64,000 nt of DNA from Isoetes taiwanensis. Lineage: Eukaryota; Streptophyta; Lycopodiopsida; Isoetales; Isoetaceae. The notes beneath the pieces are model-generated. The model was not told the DNA's origin, ran no database searches, and worked only from the letters and a program-made list of their open reading frames with translations. The stretch is from NCBI GenBank assembly GCA_021234155.1, contig JAJEKV010000073.1:124001-188000 (forward strand), written 5' to 3'. Of this stretch, positions 11,201 through 22,654 are shown in pieces (positions within the stretch are counted from its first letter, which is position 1; every line of letters begins with the position of its first letter). A program made the translations under genes and the position numbers.

Positions 11201-11664
11201 AAGCTGAGGTCGGATTACATAGCTCCGGTGAGGAAAGTTTGGCGAACTTTGGGCATGAAGGCATTAACTTTAAGTGACATGCGTGCCCACGTTGATAATT
11301 TAGAATTGCATGAAATCGTTTACCTCGAGTTAGGCAAGCCTGCTAAAGATGAAAAATCCTATATTATAAAATTTTATTGTTAAGTGTTGGACCCAGCTCT
11401 AATTTGGGTGGCCCAGATTTTACCTTCGATTTGACGGTCGAGATCAAGCCCTCGATCGGGGTTTTTACTTCCTCCCCAATTCATTGCAATCCGGCAGGAC
11501 CAGCTTCGTCACGAATAGGAAGGAGCAGCCCGGTTGGGAATCCTAGGGAACACATTTTTTTTCCTAAATCATATGCCCAAGCTTTTTTTACTTTGTCGGT
11601 AAATCATATGCCCAAGCTTTCTTTACTTTGTCGGCAACAAGAGCAGCTCCTTCTAATGAGTTAG
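11201..11664 (+). other. coding-like fragments, unrecognised
   Basis: 11201-11383 is an open stretch of 61 codons with protein-like composition (contains SDYIAPVRKVWRTLGMK and LELHEIVYLELGKPAK) ending at a TAA; no start codon or family. 11377-11664 is a second short frame, Ser/Pro-rich, resembling the N-terminal text of plant LINE ORF1 proteins only loosely. Inside it a 34-37-bp phrase containing AAATCATATGCCCAAGCTTT is duplicated (from about 11563 and 11600). Confidence 0.3.
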
Positions 11665-12220
11665 CTTTTGCCATGGCTGGACAATTGGAGCTTAGAATTC
11701 AGAGGTGTTAAAAATCTCTCAGGTATGGAATGCTGTTTGAATTTGAGATATGGAGCTGAATGCCTGACAATGCCGGTGTTGTTTTTGCTCTTAAATGGCG
11801 CGATTCTTTCAATTTGGCTTAGTTCTGACAGTTCGTTTTACCCGAAAGATGGCTGGAGGTCTAATAGCAGCGATGCAGAAGAGGTTCTTGATGTGAAAAT
11901 GTCGTTCAAAACTTTCCAATACTCTGCTTATCCAACGAGCATAAGCATTAGATCTCGTAGAGCTTTTGAGGCACACCATGCATGTGATCTTCTACTGGCC
12001 TGGAAAATCAAATGCAAAGGATTTATGTCATATTCTGCAATTGGTCCTTCATCTTTGCTTTATCCAGCATAGTAGAAGTATAGAGAACATCATGCACATG
12101 ATGTTCACTTGCATATCATTTTGGATATACCTACTTGCAGGTAGACAGAGATAAATCTGTTGTTGAGGTAGAGTTCTTTGATTCAATGTACTTTGTTTTA
12201 TTTTGGCGTTCTTTACAGCA

Positions 12221-12480
12221 GGAGTATGATGCGGGCTGAGGAGATCAGGGCAGTGTTAGAGGAAGGGGGAACTGCAGGCCCTGCTTCTAATGGTAATGCA
12301 GCTGTAGCAACTAAGCCAAAGTTAAATACAAATAAAGATGGTGATAGCGATGGGGAAGACCGTGAGCAGGGTCAACTCAGGTCTGGCCTCAATGCAGCTA
12401 TAATCCGAGAGAATCCTATGATTAGGTAGTCAGAGGTTGCTGGACTGGAGAATGCAAAGGAAGCTTTACAAGAGCCAGTC
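12221..12480 (+). pseudogene. VPS4/SKD1 AAA-ATPase exon fragment
   Basis: After a good acceptor (TTCTTTACAG at about 12211-12220) the text reads RAEEIRAVLEEGG, a Lys/Asp/Gly-rich linker, LRSGLNAAIIRENPMIR, then after a stop SEVAGLENAKEALQE. In VPS4 proteins this is the end of the MIT-domain helix, the linker and the start of the AAA domain. VPS4 disassembles ESCRT-III on endosomes. A frameshift precedes RAEEIRA, the Trp of the 'I-(K/R)-W' motif is a TAG stop at about 12427, and similarity fails after EALQE, before the Walker A P-loop. A retained acceptor argues for copied genomic DNA rather than a retrocopy. Confidence 0.8.
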
Positions 12481-12670
12481 ATTCCAAGCACCTGTGAAGT
12501 TCCGGAGCTTGCTTAGAAATTGCAAAACAGAGGTGTTGATGGAATATACAGAAGCACTGGAGTCGCCAAGAGAGCAATTAAACTGTTTAATTGAAAAACA
12601 AACGCAGATTTTAGTATTTTCTTTGGAAAAAATAAACACGACTATGAAGTGGTTGATTGAGAAATTGTAA
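12437..12670 (+). other. short ORF after the VPS4 fragment
   Basis: 77 codons overlapping the end of the VPS4 remnant in another frame. It is hydrophilic and helix-prone (EALESPREQLNCLIEKQTQ) and stops at 12668. Another frame over 12520-12600 reads GVDGIYRSTGVAKRAIKLFN before a stop. Neither is recognised; the segment is not VPS4. Confidence 0.2.
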
Positions 12671-14700
12671 GTTGACTTTCCTTATTTCTTCAAACATCGT
12701 GTTAGGATCTCATGCTTTATCCGTGTTACTTTCGTCAACTGCCACTCTCTATAACGTAGTTTGCAATGGTGGCAATTGCAGGGGCATGTACAAGGTACCT
12801 TCATGTCACTTTTTGCACGTATGTAGTTGAATTGCACTTGCTAGCATGTGAAGTTGCATGGTTTAGCAGGATTGCAAGTAAAGCATATTGCTTAAAATGA
12901 TGATCTTGCTATTTCAGGACTGCATAAGCAGAAGCCTGATACCGAGTATCCCTGTCATATTCCATTAACCAATACTATCTAACATGTTCAGATTTTGGCA
13001 AAACTGACATACCCAGTACTACATCTTCTCTAGCCAAACACTGAATGTTAATTCTTACTTTGGCACTAAATGTGCAGCAGAAGTTTCAACATCAGGTCGG
13101 GCTAGGCATGATGCAGTTGCTCGAGCAATGCAGGGTTGGCATGCCCAACGTGGGGAAGTTGGGGATCCTATAATTAAAGTAACTGTAGGATTTATAATGA
13201 ATGATCTGAAATGATCAAGTTCAAGAATTTTTCTTTTTTGATAAGCTAGGGAGCTCATCAAAAAGGAAAAAGCGGATGAGAAATGCAGGTTAGATCTGCC
13301 ATCCATGTAATATTGAATGTCTGCATATAGCATGTTAAATATAAATAATAGGCAGTCTTATGCTATTTTTAATAGAAAATGTTTTGATATTTAGCAATGG
13401 TAAGGAAGAGGGAGGCAACAAATAACGCGGGACGGCCTTATGACAAAGATGATGGTTTAGGGGAAATTACAAAGACACAGACAGTGAACAATCTAGATGC
13501 TGCATTAGAAGTCAAATGGCCTACAATTATGACCTGGCATTTATAGAAATTATGATTTCTAGGTCTATTATCAAGTACCGTATTCCTGGCTTACCTCATT
13601 ACATAATTATGATCTGCTTATGGCATTGGAAATTGGAGGTTATATAGCCAGGTAACATCAAGTGAGATATTACCTTAAAAGGGGATAATACTTGCCATTG
13701 CTTATCTGTATTGATATATATATTTTTCAGAAATCATGATTTTTTCTGAAGGCTATTGCAGCTTCTGTTTATGTCCTTTGCTGCGTCGTGTTTTGGATAA
13801 GCAAGGCAAATTGAATCCTTTTATGAAGTTGAGATCTGTAGTGTTAAGTTTTAACATAGGCATTACATTGCTTGGAACATGAGACATACTGTACGCTAGA
13901 AATTACAATTTTATATTCTTCATGTCACATAATATAGCTATAACTATATGAACTATGAACCAAGATGAGAACAAAAAAATTATAACACGCACTTATGCAC
14001 AGGTGTTGTAAAATCAATTAATGATCATATCAAGCACTAAGTTCCACCTTCACATTATAGGTTTCCATGGTATTGCTGGGAGGAATGGCCCCAAGTCTAA
14101 ACTTTTAAAAATTGGACAAGAAACATTCATTATAAAAGTTAGTCAGTCTCATAGGGCCATAATTGTCACATGTCGCACAATTGTATATGAATGACATACA
14201 ACTCCGATTGGAAATCAACATTAAGAGGTGCCAAATGTGGACAAAATTGTTGCTTATGCCATGACAATCCCATTGGCTTTCAATACTCATTTAGTCTAAC
14301 GATTAGAACGACTAAGACATATAGTGCAAAATTGCAAATTGCAATAAGAAAGCAAAAGGGCATATAAAAGCAATATCGTAGGCCACTCACTTATCACAGA
14401 CAACTCAAATGTAATACAGTGCATGGCTTAAATGGACAAAATCCTAACACATTCTATCAACATATCACGCACCACATTTACCGACCATATGATCTGTAAC
14501 TAGTACCATTTAGAAAAATAGCGAGAGAAGAAATATTCATTTATTTAGGTAAAAGTTTAACTACATAATCACATCAAGATCCTGTAGCCAAGATCCTTTA
14601 GTTTAATTGTACGTCACCTATTTCATGTTTTACCTTTCTACTTTTTACCTTCCCTTTGACCATTGCTGTTTTTTTTCAGCGTTTTGAAGACCAAGGCAAG
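12671..14700. other. intergenic DNA, nothing firm
   Basis: Two short protein-like stretches occur, 13075-13215 (AEVSTSGRARHDAVARAMQG, ending at TGA) and about 13396-13545 (MVRKREATNNAGRPYDKDDG). Both are under 50 codons and unrecognised; they could be captured exon scraps like the VPS4 piece. The rest is AT-rich. Confidence 0.4.
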
Positions 14701-14890
14701 GAATAGAATAGAATAGAATAGAATAGAATATGATTTTATCGTCCACGGAGACCAACTGGCCTATGGGACCCAAGTACAAAGAGAGAGCGGCAGCGATTAC
14801 TACGAAGGATTAAAACCCTCGCCAAGGGTTTTCGGAGGAAAAACCTTAGTAGCAATAAGGATGCCGACATACCGCACGATTATATACATA
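14701..14890 (-). repeat. LINE 3' UTR and (TATTC)6 tail
   Basis: Plus-strand reading: GAATA x6 at 14701-14730, TGATTTTATCGTCCACGGAG at 14731, GCCTATGGGACCCAA, then GGATTAAAACCCT...AAGGGTTTTC. This same ordered block recurs, in this orientation and usually beside GAATA repeats, at 5.2, 22.7, 27.4, 49.0, 58.7, 58.9 and 59.0 kb, and reversed at about 44.0 kb. Confidence 0.85.
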
Positions 14891-15723
14891 ATCACAAGTA
14901 CCGAGGTTAATGTCCGGACGTGGGGCATAACCGAGTCCGGCGTGCATCCATTACCTCCGGAGTACGGCCCCAACAAGCCCTCAGGAGGCGGTTCGCGAGG
15001 CTCATGCAAGGCCCGATCGACAACTAACCGAAAGCATACCGGCCGGATATGCTCGACACGGAGGGGCCCGGAGGGCGTGACTTTCATCCTCAATGGCTTC
15101 GGTGACAAAGACCGGCGCATTCCGTCTCCTCGGCGCCTCCGAATCCATCCCCCTCAATCACGCGGAGGTGGTGTGCACTGTCTTGAATGGAAGCAATCAC
15201 CTGGCGGCTTTTTCATGGGTAGATGGGTGTGTAGTGGTGTGGGCCCCTCGTGAGCATGGGATTAACTCCGCCACGATAATTTGCCACCTTGACATGTGAC
15301 AGGGCCTCTGCATTCCAAAGCTTGGCCATGAAGCAAGCATCCAAGTCTTCGCTTCAAGGCGCCGTTCCTTCGGTGTATGCACCGGTCCACATCGTGTGCC
15401 TGCACATTCCATAGCGAACCACGGGCTTGCTTGTCTTTCGTTGAGGCTTTGAGTCATTTGCGGGCCCATCATACTTTGCCAAAGCAAGGTTGGGCAGCGG
15501 GCTTCATCCATAGCCACCGCCTTCTGGAAGTAAATAATGTGACGTTCCAGCGCAGCCCTCCGTAATGGAAGGAAGCCTCGTCTCTTGGAGCAAGATCGAT
15601 ATGGGACCGTGGATTTCACTCCCGGTTCGGGGCCAAGAAAGCCTACGCACGCTTCTAGATCGTTCCAAGTGGTGAGGGATATCACCGCCCCCCACACTAC
15701 GCCCCATAGAGGAGGACGACGGT

Positions 15724-16739
15724 TCAACCAAGGCCTCGAACAAGTGTGCCTGGTGACCCCATGCATACTGACTCGCTTTGTGTATTTGTTTTTTGTATTG
15801 CATCTGGGGCTTTCCGACTGCGAAGGACCCGCGAATGGATGGATGCATCCCGGTGTGTGGTAGTAGAAAACTCAATGCCCAAATACTTATAAGATCGAGC
15901 CACCTCCACTACCGCCTCGGGTAAGTGAATGAGGGAAGACGTGGGTGCTTAGGGATGATGGGACCAGAAGACCTTTGTCTTGGCCAAGTTAACTCTCATG
16001 TGTCGTGAATTGGGCGTAAAGTGTCCAAAGCATCCGTGGCGTTGCATGTCCGGGGGTATATGCGGCAGTGTCAACATCATCGGCGATATATGAGTTGCCC
16101 GGATTATGTGGTGCATCAACCGAAAGTGCCTCCCCGGTGCTCGGCTAGCCATTCTTCTAGCTGGTCAATGTACAAGCCAAGAGCGCCGGGGATAGGGGTG
16201 CCGGGCGCACCCCAATGTTACTAACAACGGGCCCCCGATAGTGTGAGACTAATCGAGCAAGCCTCAGAAGTGCAGATATAGCATTGCAGGTAAGTCGACG
16301 GGGTCCCTAGTCTGTCTCAATCGTCCCACAACTTATCCCGAGGCACCGTGGTCAAAAGCCTTTGCAAAATCCACAAAGCAACAAGATTGCATTCTCAAGG
16401 CCGATTCCATTTATCCTCTATGAGTGTTCGCAGAGTGAAGATATGGTCAATAGTAGAATGCCTGGGCGGAAGCTCCGTCAAGGCGTCTCAAGACTTCTCC
16501 ATCCTCGCCCAAAGTGTCAATCGGCCGCCAAGAATCCCGCAAGCAACTTGGCAAAGACGAATCGACCATAATGGTATGCTAGTTGGTCGGGCCGTGGGGG
16601 TCCCCCGCTTTGTATATGGGCACAACTCTACCGATAGTCCGGTGGGGGGAAGCCTTCTTGCAATGCCCTGTTGAAGAGTGCCGCGGAGAACGGCACCATT
16701 GGGGGCCCGCCCACTTGAAAAGCTCTCACCGCATACCAT
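15724..16739 (-). pseudogene. LINE reverse transcriptase remnant
   Basis: Scattered RT motifs on the minus strand in at least three frames. 16739-16488 covers the 'WSVG-VVPIYKKGDP' finger region and the RLTLWAR helix. 16152-15949 contains VNLAKTKVFW after the palm. 15909-15724 begins with SYKYLGIEFSTTT, the standard segment after the polymerase core. The catalytic DD block itself is not legible. Stops and shifts separate every piece. Confidence 0.75.
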
Positions 16740-17668
16740 CCAAATCGCCGCTTTCCGTTAGCGTAGGCGTTGCGGGCCCATTATGACATCCCCTTCAAGA
16801 ATGACCAATGCTAGGCCTCCTCATGGGAGGGTACTGGGTGCCTGGGCTTCCCATTGGGTCATATACCGCCGCAAGTATCTCACCCATTGTTCCGGTAATA
16901 TTTCCTCGTGGGTCATGCGGGCTTACTCAAGACCTTTTCTCGGAAGGCTCTAGGGTGGCGGTCCAGAAGACCAAACATTCTTGGCCGGAAGTTATAGAAG
17001 GTACCCGCTCTTGGTCTTGAGGAAGGAGCGGTATTGACCGACGGGCGACGCTTAATGGTGGGTCCAAAGACTTGGCGGAGCCATCGTTTAGCTCCCGAGC
17101 ATTCGTCATCGAACCGGTGATGCGGCGGGGAAGGTGGTTGCAGCCCCCCGTGGATCGCCCCAGAGCCGGTCTCCCAAAGCATCATCATCCCCTACCCTCC
17201 GGAAGAGCCGGGGTTCAACCGGGCCGTCTCACTGTTGAAGTGATAATGGGGAGTTGCAAAGCACTCCGCCAGCCTCATGCTCAAGCATCCTCATGATAGC
17301 TGCCGCATGATCATAGTCCGCAGCAAGCGGGTGGTACATGGGGTGTTGGGGCAATGGGTGCTCGGTTGGCCTCCACCCATCGGGCCGCAAAACAGGGGCC
17401 GATGGTCGGAGTTCTCGTCCCACAATCGGCTGGAGTGATCAAGTGTAGGCATTGCTTTCGTCGCCTAGCACGTAATACACCACACCGTGCCGCCCCGGGT
17501 TCCCCGTCTACAAGTGAAGCGGTTTGGAGGGCCCCATCGTGCTGCCGGCCATTGCAAATGACCGAGGTCAAATATATTGCCCGGCCATTTTAGGCCATAC
17601 CGGTCACCTCGTCGTCATCCGACGCTTTTAACCAAACCATCTCTGCGGGGTCCATTTGCAACACATCC

Positions 17669-18241
17669 CTAGAGGTGCGAATTTTGGGATCTGCCTGCCT
17701 CGCGGCGCATTGAAATCTCCAAGCAACATGACCTTGCCCAATTGTGCAGACCGCTTTGTATGTCATCATATAGATCGACATAGGGCTCACGTCTGTCCAC
17801 ATCCGCGTGTGGTAAAAGTTGCTCGGGAAGTAGCAAGCCGCCACAAAAGAGGGTCGCCATCGCCGTTACGCACTCGTACCCATAGGTATTCGTTGTGCCT
17901 TGTCGCCTTTGCCAGGGGAGACCGATTGGGCCAAGGTCATTACGGTAATAACACGCAATTCCTCCGGTCCTCGCGTTTCCTGCACTCATTGAAGACCGAG
18001 TAGCGCCGGGTATCCGGCAAATCGGGTAGCTGTGACCAAAGATGTTCCCATGTTTCCATGAGGAAGATAAGGTCCATGTCCATGGCGACGGAATTGAGAC
18101 TGCCCCCTTACGCCATGGAAAGCCACTCACAATTCCATGATACCACGCCGAGGCACGATCCCTATTTAGTGGCATGCATCGCCACCAGTCCCGTGGTAGT
18201 GGTGGTCCTGTGGGAGGGGAGCCAAAGATGTGGATGTGCAT
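17669..18241 (-). pseudogene. LINE endonuclease domain remnant
   Basis: A 190-codon open frame inside the (TATTC)n-tailed LINE. GGIACYYRNDLGPIG matches the conserved 'GGVAVYVRNDLGP' type segment of apurinic-like LINE endonucleases, followed by the PY-DLYDDIQ region. The catalytic GDFN segment is not readable in this frame. It would nick target DNA to prime reverse transcription; this copy is dead. Confidence 0.65.
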
Positions 18242-18874
18242 TTGGGGCCCCTCGAGAGGGGACTCGAGGCCGGAGTGCTTGCATCCCTCGCTTGGCTACC
18301 CACTCCGCCAGATCCTTCCCGGACCAGCCCCACGCCTCCATGTTCAAGGGCCCCTCGACTTTCGCCACCACACTTCTCTTCTTTTGTCTTGGGGGTCAAG
18401 TCCCCTGGCCAACGTCTGAGGCGTCCCCTTCAACTTCCGGATTGGGATACGAATGGGATTGGGAGACGCCATCGTTAAGGCAAGACAAATAATAGCTTCA
18501 CTTGAAACAAGACCTGGAAGACATAGGCATTTAACGGGGTCGACTATTGTGCACCCCACACATAATTTTTCCTCAATCAAAGATGATCTCTATGTCTAGA
18601 AAAGTATTTTTCGACCTAAGATTTCAAGTCTACTCGTGGGTCATGCAAACAAGGTTTAACTTCCTCTTTAAGTGGTGAGAAATACTCAAAAGAAACGCTA
18701 AAAAAAAAAGAGCATGTATAGAATGCGCGATCAATGTTAGGCAAAATATTTACATCAAATTGATCACATGATAAAACTGTTACAAAAATGGGAGAGAGAA
18801 CTTCCGGAATGGCCAGAATATGTAGGTTACAAAGGATAAGATAAAAGACTAGTGAAGGAAGAAAAAAAGGGGGG

Positions 18875-19347
18875 CTATGGAGCATCAGAGGGTAAACGCT
18901 CACGCTCCTCGGGAAGAAGATCAGGAGCCTCGCCTGGCAAAGGAGCATTTTGAGCCATATCCTCCGACCAACTACCAGCTTCTTGCTCTTCGAGCTCTGC
19001 TTCTCCTGAGACCATAACCAAAATCAAAATGTGGGTTTTATGCAAAACAAATAAGTGGGATGGAGCATACGCACTAGCCATGTCTAGATCAGAGATGGGA
19101 GGCAAATCCTCTCCAGGAACAGTGTCGTCCACCTCCGGTTCCACCACCTCTTGCTCAACGACTGGAATGGCAGAATCTTTGGCGGTAGTAGGGTACTGGT
19201 ATTCGGGTCCTTTTCCGATCCCGGTCTCCTCCAGATTCACGACACCCACCTTCACATTCAACTTAAGTACTAAGTATCAGCCCACTGCATAAAATACAAC
19301 AGCAAAAATACCTCTTCTTCCCGCCGCTCCTGCTGCCTGCTAGCCAT
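18875..19347 (-). CDS. small three-exon gene, acidic, LEA-like N-terminus
   Basis: Exons on the minus strand are 19347-19312, 19261-19075 and 19005-18875. Introns use GT-AG (donor GAG|GTATTT and acceptor ACTTAAG|TTG; donor GCTA|GTGCGT and acceptor TCTCAG|GAG). The phases join without a stop to 117 codons plus TAG, which is my main reason for believing it. The product starts MASRQQERREEE, an opening common in late-embryogenesis-abundant (LEA) proteins, then is acidic and Pro/Glu-rich (VVEQEVVEPEVDD, LPEERERLPSDAP), with no membrane segment or catalytic motif, so probably disordered. The upstream 210 bp carry four ACGTG cores and a TTAAATA box. An LEA-type stress protein is inference; the family assignment is not secure. 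Confidence 0.65.
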
Positions 19348-19382
19348 GCTTACTGTCGTCCGTTTGCCTGCCTCCCTGCCCT

Positions 19383-19556
19383 ATTTAACTAGCCAACCCA
19401 TGCAACCCGGTGATACGTGCCTCTTCCTTCATATTGGTTCATACGTGCCTCCTCTGGATACCAGTACGTGGTATAACCCAAAGGAGGAATTTAGCCTGCA
19501 TCAAACCCAACTTAGCCGCGGATTCAGCAAGTAGTGAAGACGGATATGAACACGTG
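19383..19556 (-). promoter_or_regulatory. ACGTG (ABRE/G-box) cluster upstream of small gene
   Basis: ACGTG lies at 19415-19419, 19443-19447 and 19466-19470, and the palindromic CACGTG at 19551-19556. These are 68 to 210 bp upstream of the minus-strand ATG at 19347. A TTAAATA (minus strand, 19383-19389) is about 36 bp upstream of it. Clustered ACGTG cores are the usual binding sites of ABI5/AREB-type bZIP factors in abscisic-acid-responsive promoters. Confidence 0.55.
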
Positions 19557-19640
19557 GTAAAAATCAGCACATTGGAGAACCAAACAATAGGCCAGCCTGC
19601 ATCAAAACCCAGTGTAGACGCGGATTAAGCAAGTAGCAAA
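19499..19640. repeat. imperfect direct repeat of about 43 bp
   Basis: A phrase AGCCTGCATCAAACCCA...CGCGGATTCAGCAAGTAG is repeated 96 bp later as AGCCTGCATCAAAACCCA...CGCGGATTAAGCAAGTAG. It lies just upstream of the small three-exon gene. Confidence 0.7.
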
Positions 19641-20343
19641 GATGCATTTTTATAAGGTGCATTCAACATGAAGTTAATGTAATGGAAAACAATGTCCAAA
19701 GAACATATGGGTCTGCCTGGCAGAAGACTGGCAGGCTTGTAAGCTCATGAGACTTGAGGATGTTGTAGCTTTGCTCCATTGCTAATGAAAGTTAAGACTA
19801 TAAGAACCTTAGTCATATTTGTATATGGCTCTTTGCAAGGAAATGGAATTAACTAAACCAATATATGCAATAGCAGTTGCAGGGTTTTGCAGAGTACATG
19901 CGAGGCATATGAACCTTTGTTGGAAAAATCACGGGGTTACAAATTACAATACCATTAGCAAACTCTACCATCTCAGCACTTCCTACAATGTCAACCGTAA
20001 ATTATTTGCCTTGTTTAATGGTTTCAAATTTGCCTTGCATATAATATTTTGATCACCGAACCAGCTGTCTTAAGCATCATCATCGCCATCCAAGAAGAGA
20101 GTGTTTAAATTGCTTTGTCTGCAGAAACATGACGAGGACACGTAACATCAAATTCCCTGGATCATCCATGTCCATGATGATGTACCTTATCTGCAATGAT
20201 GCAGTACCATGTGATTGTAAGAACTCACGTCTACTTTGAGAAAACACTTCTCAATCTTTCAAGTTTGAGCATATTTATGGTATCTGTCACTTCATAAGGA
20301 GCTGTCATGGAGTTGGCACACCTTTCTTTTAAAGCATGCAACA

Positions 20344-21326
20344 ATGAATTGGTACATTGAGAATGCAAATCTTGTACATTTTCTATGTGCCTTGAATTAT
20401 ATTCAATCTGGATGCTTAATATTCTGGCAAAACAAGACTGAAAAGCTTCACCTCACTCTCATTCATCTTGACTTCTCTACTAGCACAGCTGATCCTAGTA
20501 TATATATTCGAAAAACTCCTCCAATCTTCTTGGCTCTGTTATGTGAATGTTCTTCTTCTTGCTGCAAATGAGTTTGACCTCATCACACTCAAAAACCCAG
20601 CTTCAAACTGAATTCCTAATGAAAGATCTGGGGAATATTCGTCGCTTTCTTGGCTTAGAAGTTGACTATGATCAGACTGCAGCTACCATCCATTTGACCC
20701 AAAGTAAATATCTTTCTAGGCTCCTCTACAATTCTGATATTGTCTCATGCAATTCTGTTTTTACTCTACTTGAACCTGGTGTGGTACTTTTCTTCAAAAT
20801 GACCCCAACTGCTCTTCTTGTCTTCAACCCATTGCTCAACATTACAGGAACCTTGTCGGAACCATTAATTTGCAGCTACCCCAACTCGACCTGATCGCTA
20901 TATGTAAACTCAGTACCTCTCTTAGAAGATGCCTTCTTTACATCCCTGGCACTCCTTTAAATCACCATAATCGTAAGTCCACCTCTGGCTACATTTTCAT
21001 TCTTGGAGGTGGAGCAATCAGTTGGAGCTCATGCTGGTAATGAGGCAGTCTGGCTTCGACGTCTTGCACAAGAATTGGGTATTATTGATCATCCAGGGCT
21101 CACAATGCACACTGAAAATCAAGGAGCCATAGTCATCCCTCATAAGCTAGTCATGCAACACGTTGACATAAAATATCACATGATGCAGGATCTCATTGAG
21201 CAGAAGAAGCTCACTCTTGTCCGCTGTCCAACTAACAACGTGCTGGCAAAAATGATGACCAAGGCCTTGCCTCAACCAAAGTTCACAAAATTTGTTTCTG
21301 AAATTGGCCTACATTCTGCAAAATGA
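20344..21326 (+). pseudogene. Ty1/copia pol remnant (RT and RNase H)
   Basis: The reverse-transcriptase end reads STADPSIYIRKTPPIFLAL near 20490, the LAANEFDLITL-like zone near 20560, then EFLMKDLGNIRRFLGLEVDY near 20610 and TQSKYLSRLL near 20700, all hallmarks of copia RT. The RNase H part, 21003-21326, contains GNEAVWLRRLAQELG, TENQGAI and ending segment KYHMMQDLIEQKKL. Frameshifts near 20550, 20720 and 20900-21000 break the frame. The catalytic YVDD box is lost: the text around 20540 reads out of frame. Upstream gag, protease and integrase are absent. A polypurine tract and LTR follow. Confidence 0.9.
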
Positions 21327-21340
21327 TTCTCTCTCTTCCT

Positions 21341-21617
21341 TGAGGGGGGTGTTGAATATTCTCCGTGTGGGGTACATATTTCCAGAAGTTCAATTATGAG
21401 ATAATATCTCTGGCAGTTCGATGCCAGGAATCTATTGACAGATTCATGACAGTTTATATCCAATTAGATCCCATCATTTTTCTAATTAGTTATAACAGAT
21501 TCCTTCAATAGACTATATAAACAAGTCTCAAATCAATGCAAAGACACGCTTTCTATTTAATGCTCATTGTCCCTTGCTTGTCTTATTTCCTCCTTGTTTG
21601 AGTTGCGATTACATATC
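21341..21617 (+). mobile_element. copia polypurine tract and 3' LTR (approximate end)
   Basis: TGAGGGGGG (21341-21349) is immediately followed by TGTTGAATATTC (from 21350), the normal arrangement of polypurine tract and LTR start in copia elements. CTATATAAA near 21511 is a plausible LTR TATA box. The end is placed at a CA at about 21617, but no second LTR is present in the window to confirm it. Confidence 0.65.
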
Positions 21618-21750
21618 TTCATATCTCATACGAAAAGCAAGAGACATACCTTCATATCTCATACGAAAATGTCTATATAACCACTTAATTTTCTTTTTTG
21701 AAGCATGTGAGTATTTTGTTTAGTATAAACAGCATGCTAACATAACATGT

Positions 21751-21767
21751 AAACCCTAAACCCTTAC
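21751..21767. other. telomere-like repeat, two units
   Basis: AAACCCTAAACCCTT is two copies of the plant telomere unit AAACCCT. It is too short to be a relic telomere and is a common interstitial telobox-like motif. Confidence 0.3.
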
Positions 21768-22654
21768 AGCTTTCAAGTAACGACAGGCATTGACCAAGTA
21801 ATCATAATGCAAGCAGTATAAACGTATGATGCACCTTGGTTTTAAAATAAAAATGAGCTTACATAAGGCATCAATTGGATTTTCCAACCCCTTCCGCTTG
21901 ATCTCACTATCATAGACTTGTCAGAAGGCTCTTGTGATCTGTTTGCACGTTCGTCAAAGGTGCTTGCCATTCTAGAACCAACATCATCAAGGCTCTAGTA
22001 TAAGAAAAGCTTTATCTGGAAAAAAAAAAGGTGTACTTAAGAAATACCTGTGATCGAATTCTATCTCCAGGCGGCTGGCTCCCTATGTTCAAGTAGTTGC
22101 AATGCTATTTATACATCTGACTTTTAATTACATGCTAGAAGTTTCAACAATGAAGCATTCAAATACATAAGCTTGCCCAGATGCCTTGTATCAAGCATTG
22201 AAAAAACAGGAAAGGATACATGTTTGCCAAATCTTTCAAGGCACTTAAAATGTAATTCCTCGTGGCTTTTGGCAATGAATGAAAAATGCTAATGGTTTTT
22301 CTTCCACTTCACAAGCACATGAATTGGATGCTAAGATTCTCGTTTTATATGCTACGTTTTGATGGTAATGTAGCTTATTTTGAATTAGATGTTATAATTT
22401 TAACAATGATGCATTCAAATGCATAAGCTTGCCCAGTATCAAGCATTGAGATATGCGCAGTGATACATGATTACATGTTTCACAATCTTCCAAGACACAT
22501 GGCTTTTGGCAAGATATAATGAAAATGTTATGTGTACAATTTACTATGCTCAGGCAAATGGAAAATGAACGACGCTCACTCCTTGAATGTTCCATAAATG
22601 AATATCAACATTACATAAGTTAGAGGTTCATTTGTGAAATATGTCATTCTTTTT

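Larger units (their letters stand above)
14701..18500 (-). mobile_element. decayed LINE with (TATTC)n 3' tail
   Basis: Read on the minus strand the order is endonuclease, reverse transcriptase, C-terminal region, 3' UTR, tail. The endonuclease part (about 18241-17700) contains GGIACYYRNDLGPIGLPW. RT pieces follow: LPPTGLSVELCPYTKRGTP near 16650, KAFDHGASG near 16360, NLAKTKVFW near 15980, and SYKYLGIEFSTTTH near 15880. The 3' UTR closes with TCTCCGTGGACGATAAAA and a tail of six TATTC units (GAATA on the plus strand at 14701-14730). Frameshifts and stops are scattered throughout, so nothing is translatable. GC is far above the flanks. The pentanucleotide tail in place of poly(A) sets it apart from the LINE at 30-42 kb. 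Confidence 0.85.

Noticed and set aside
15197-15875. Minus-strand frames of 123-189 codons as independent genes
   Set aside because: They lie within the decayed GC-rich LINE, downstream of its RT; high GC lengthens chance open frames in all six readings.
17656-18492. Plus-strand frames of 115-144 codons opposite the LINE endonuclease
   Set aside because: Shadows of the minus-strand LINE with no domain; high GC explains their length.
21751-21767. Possible relic telomere
   Set aside because: Only two AAACCCT units; common by chance or as a telobox.
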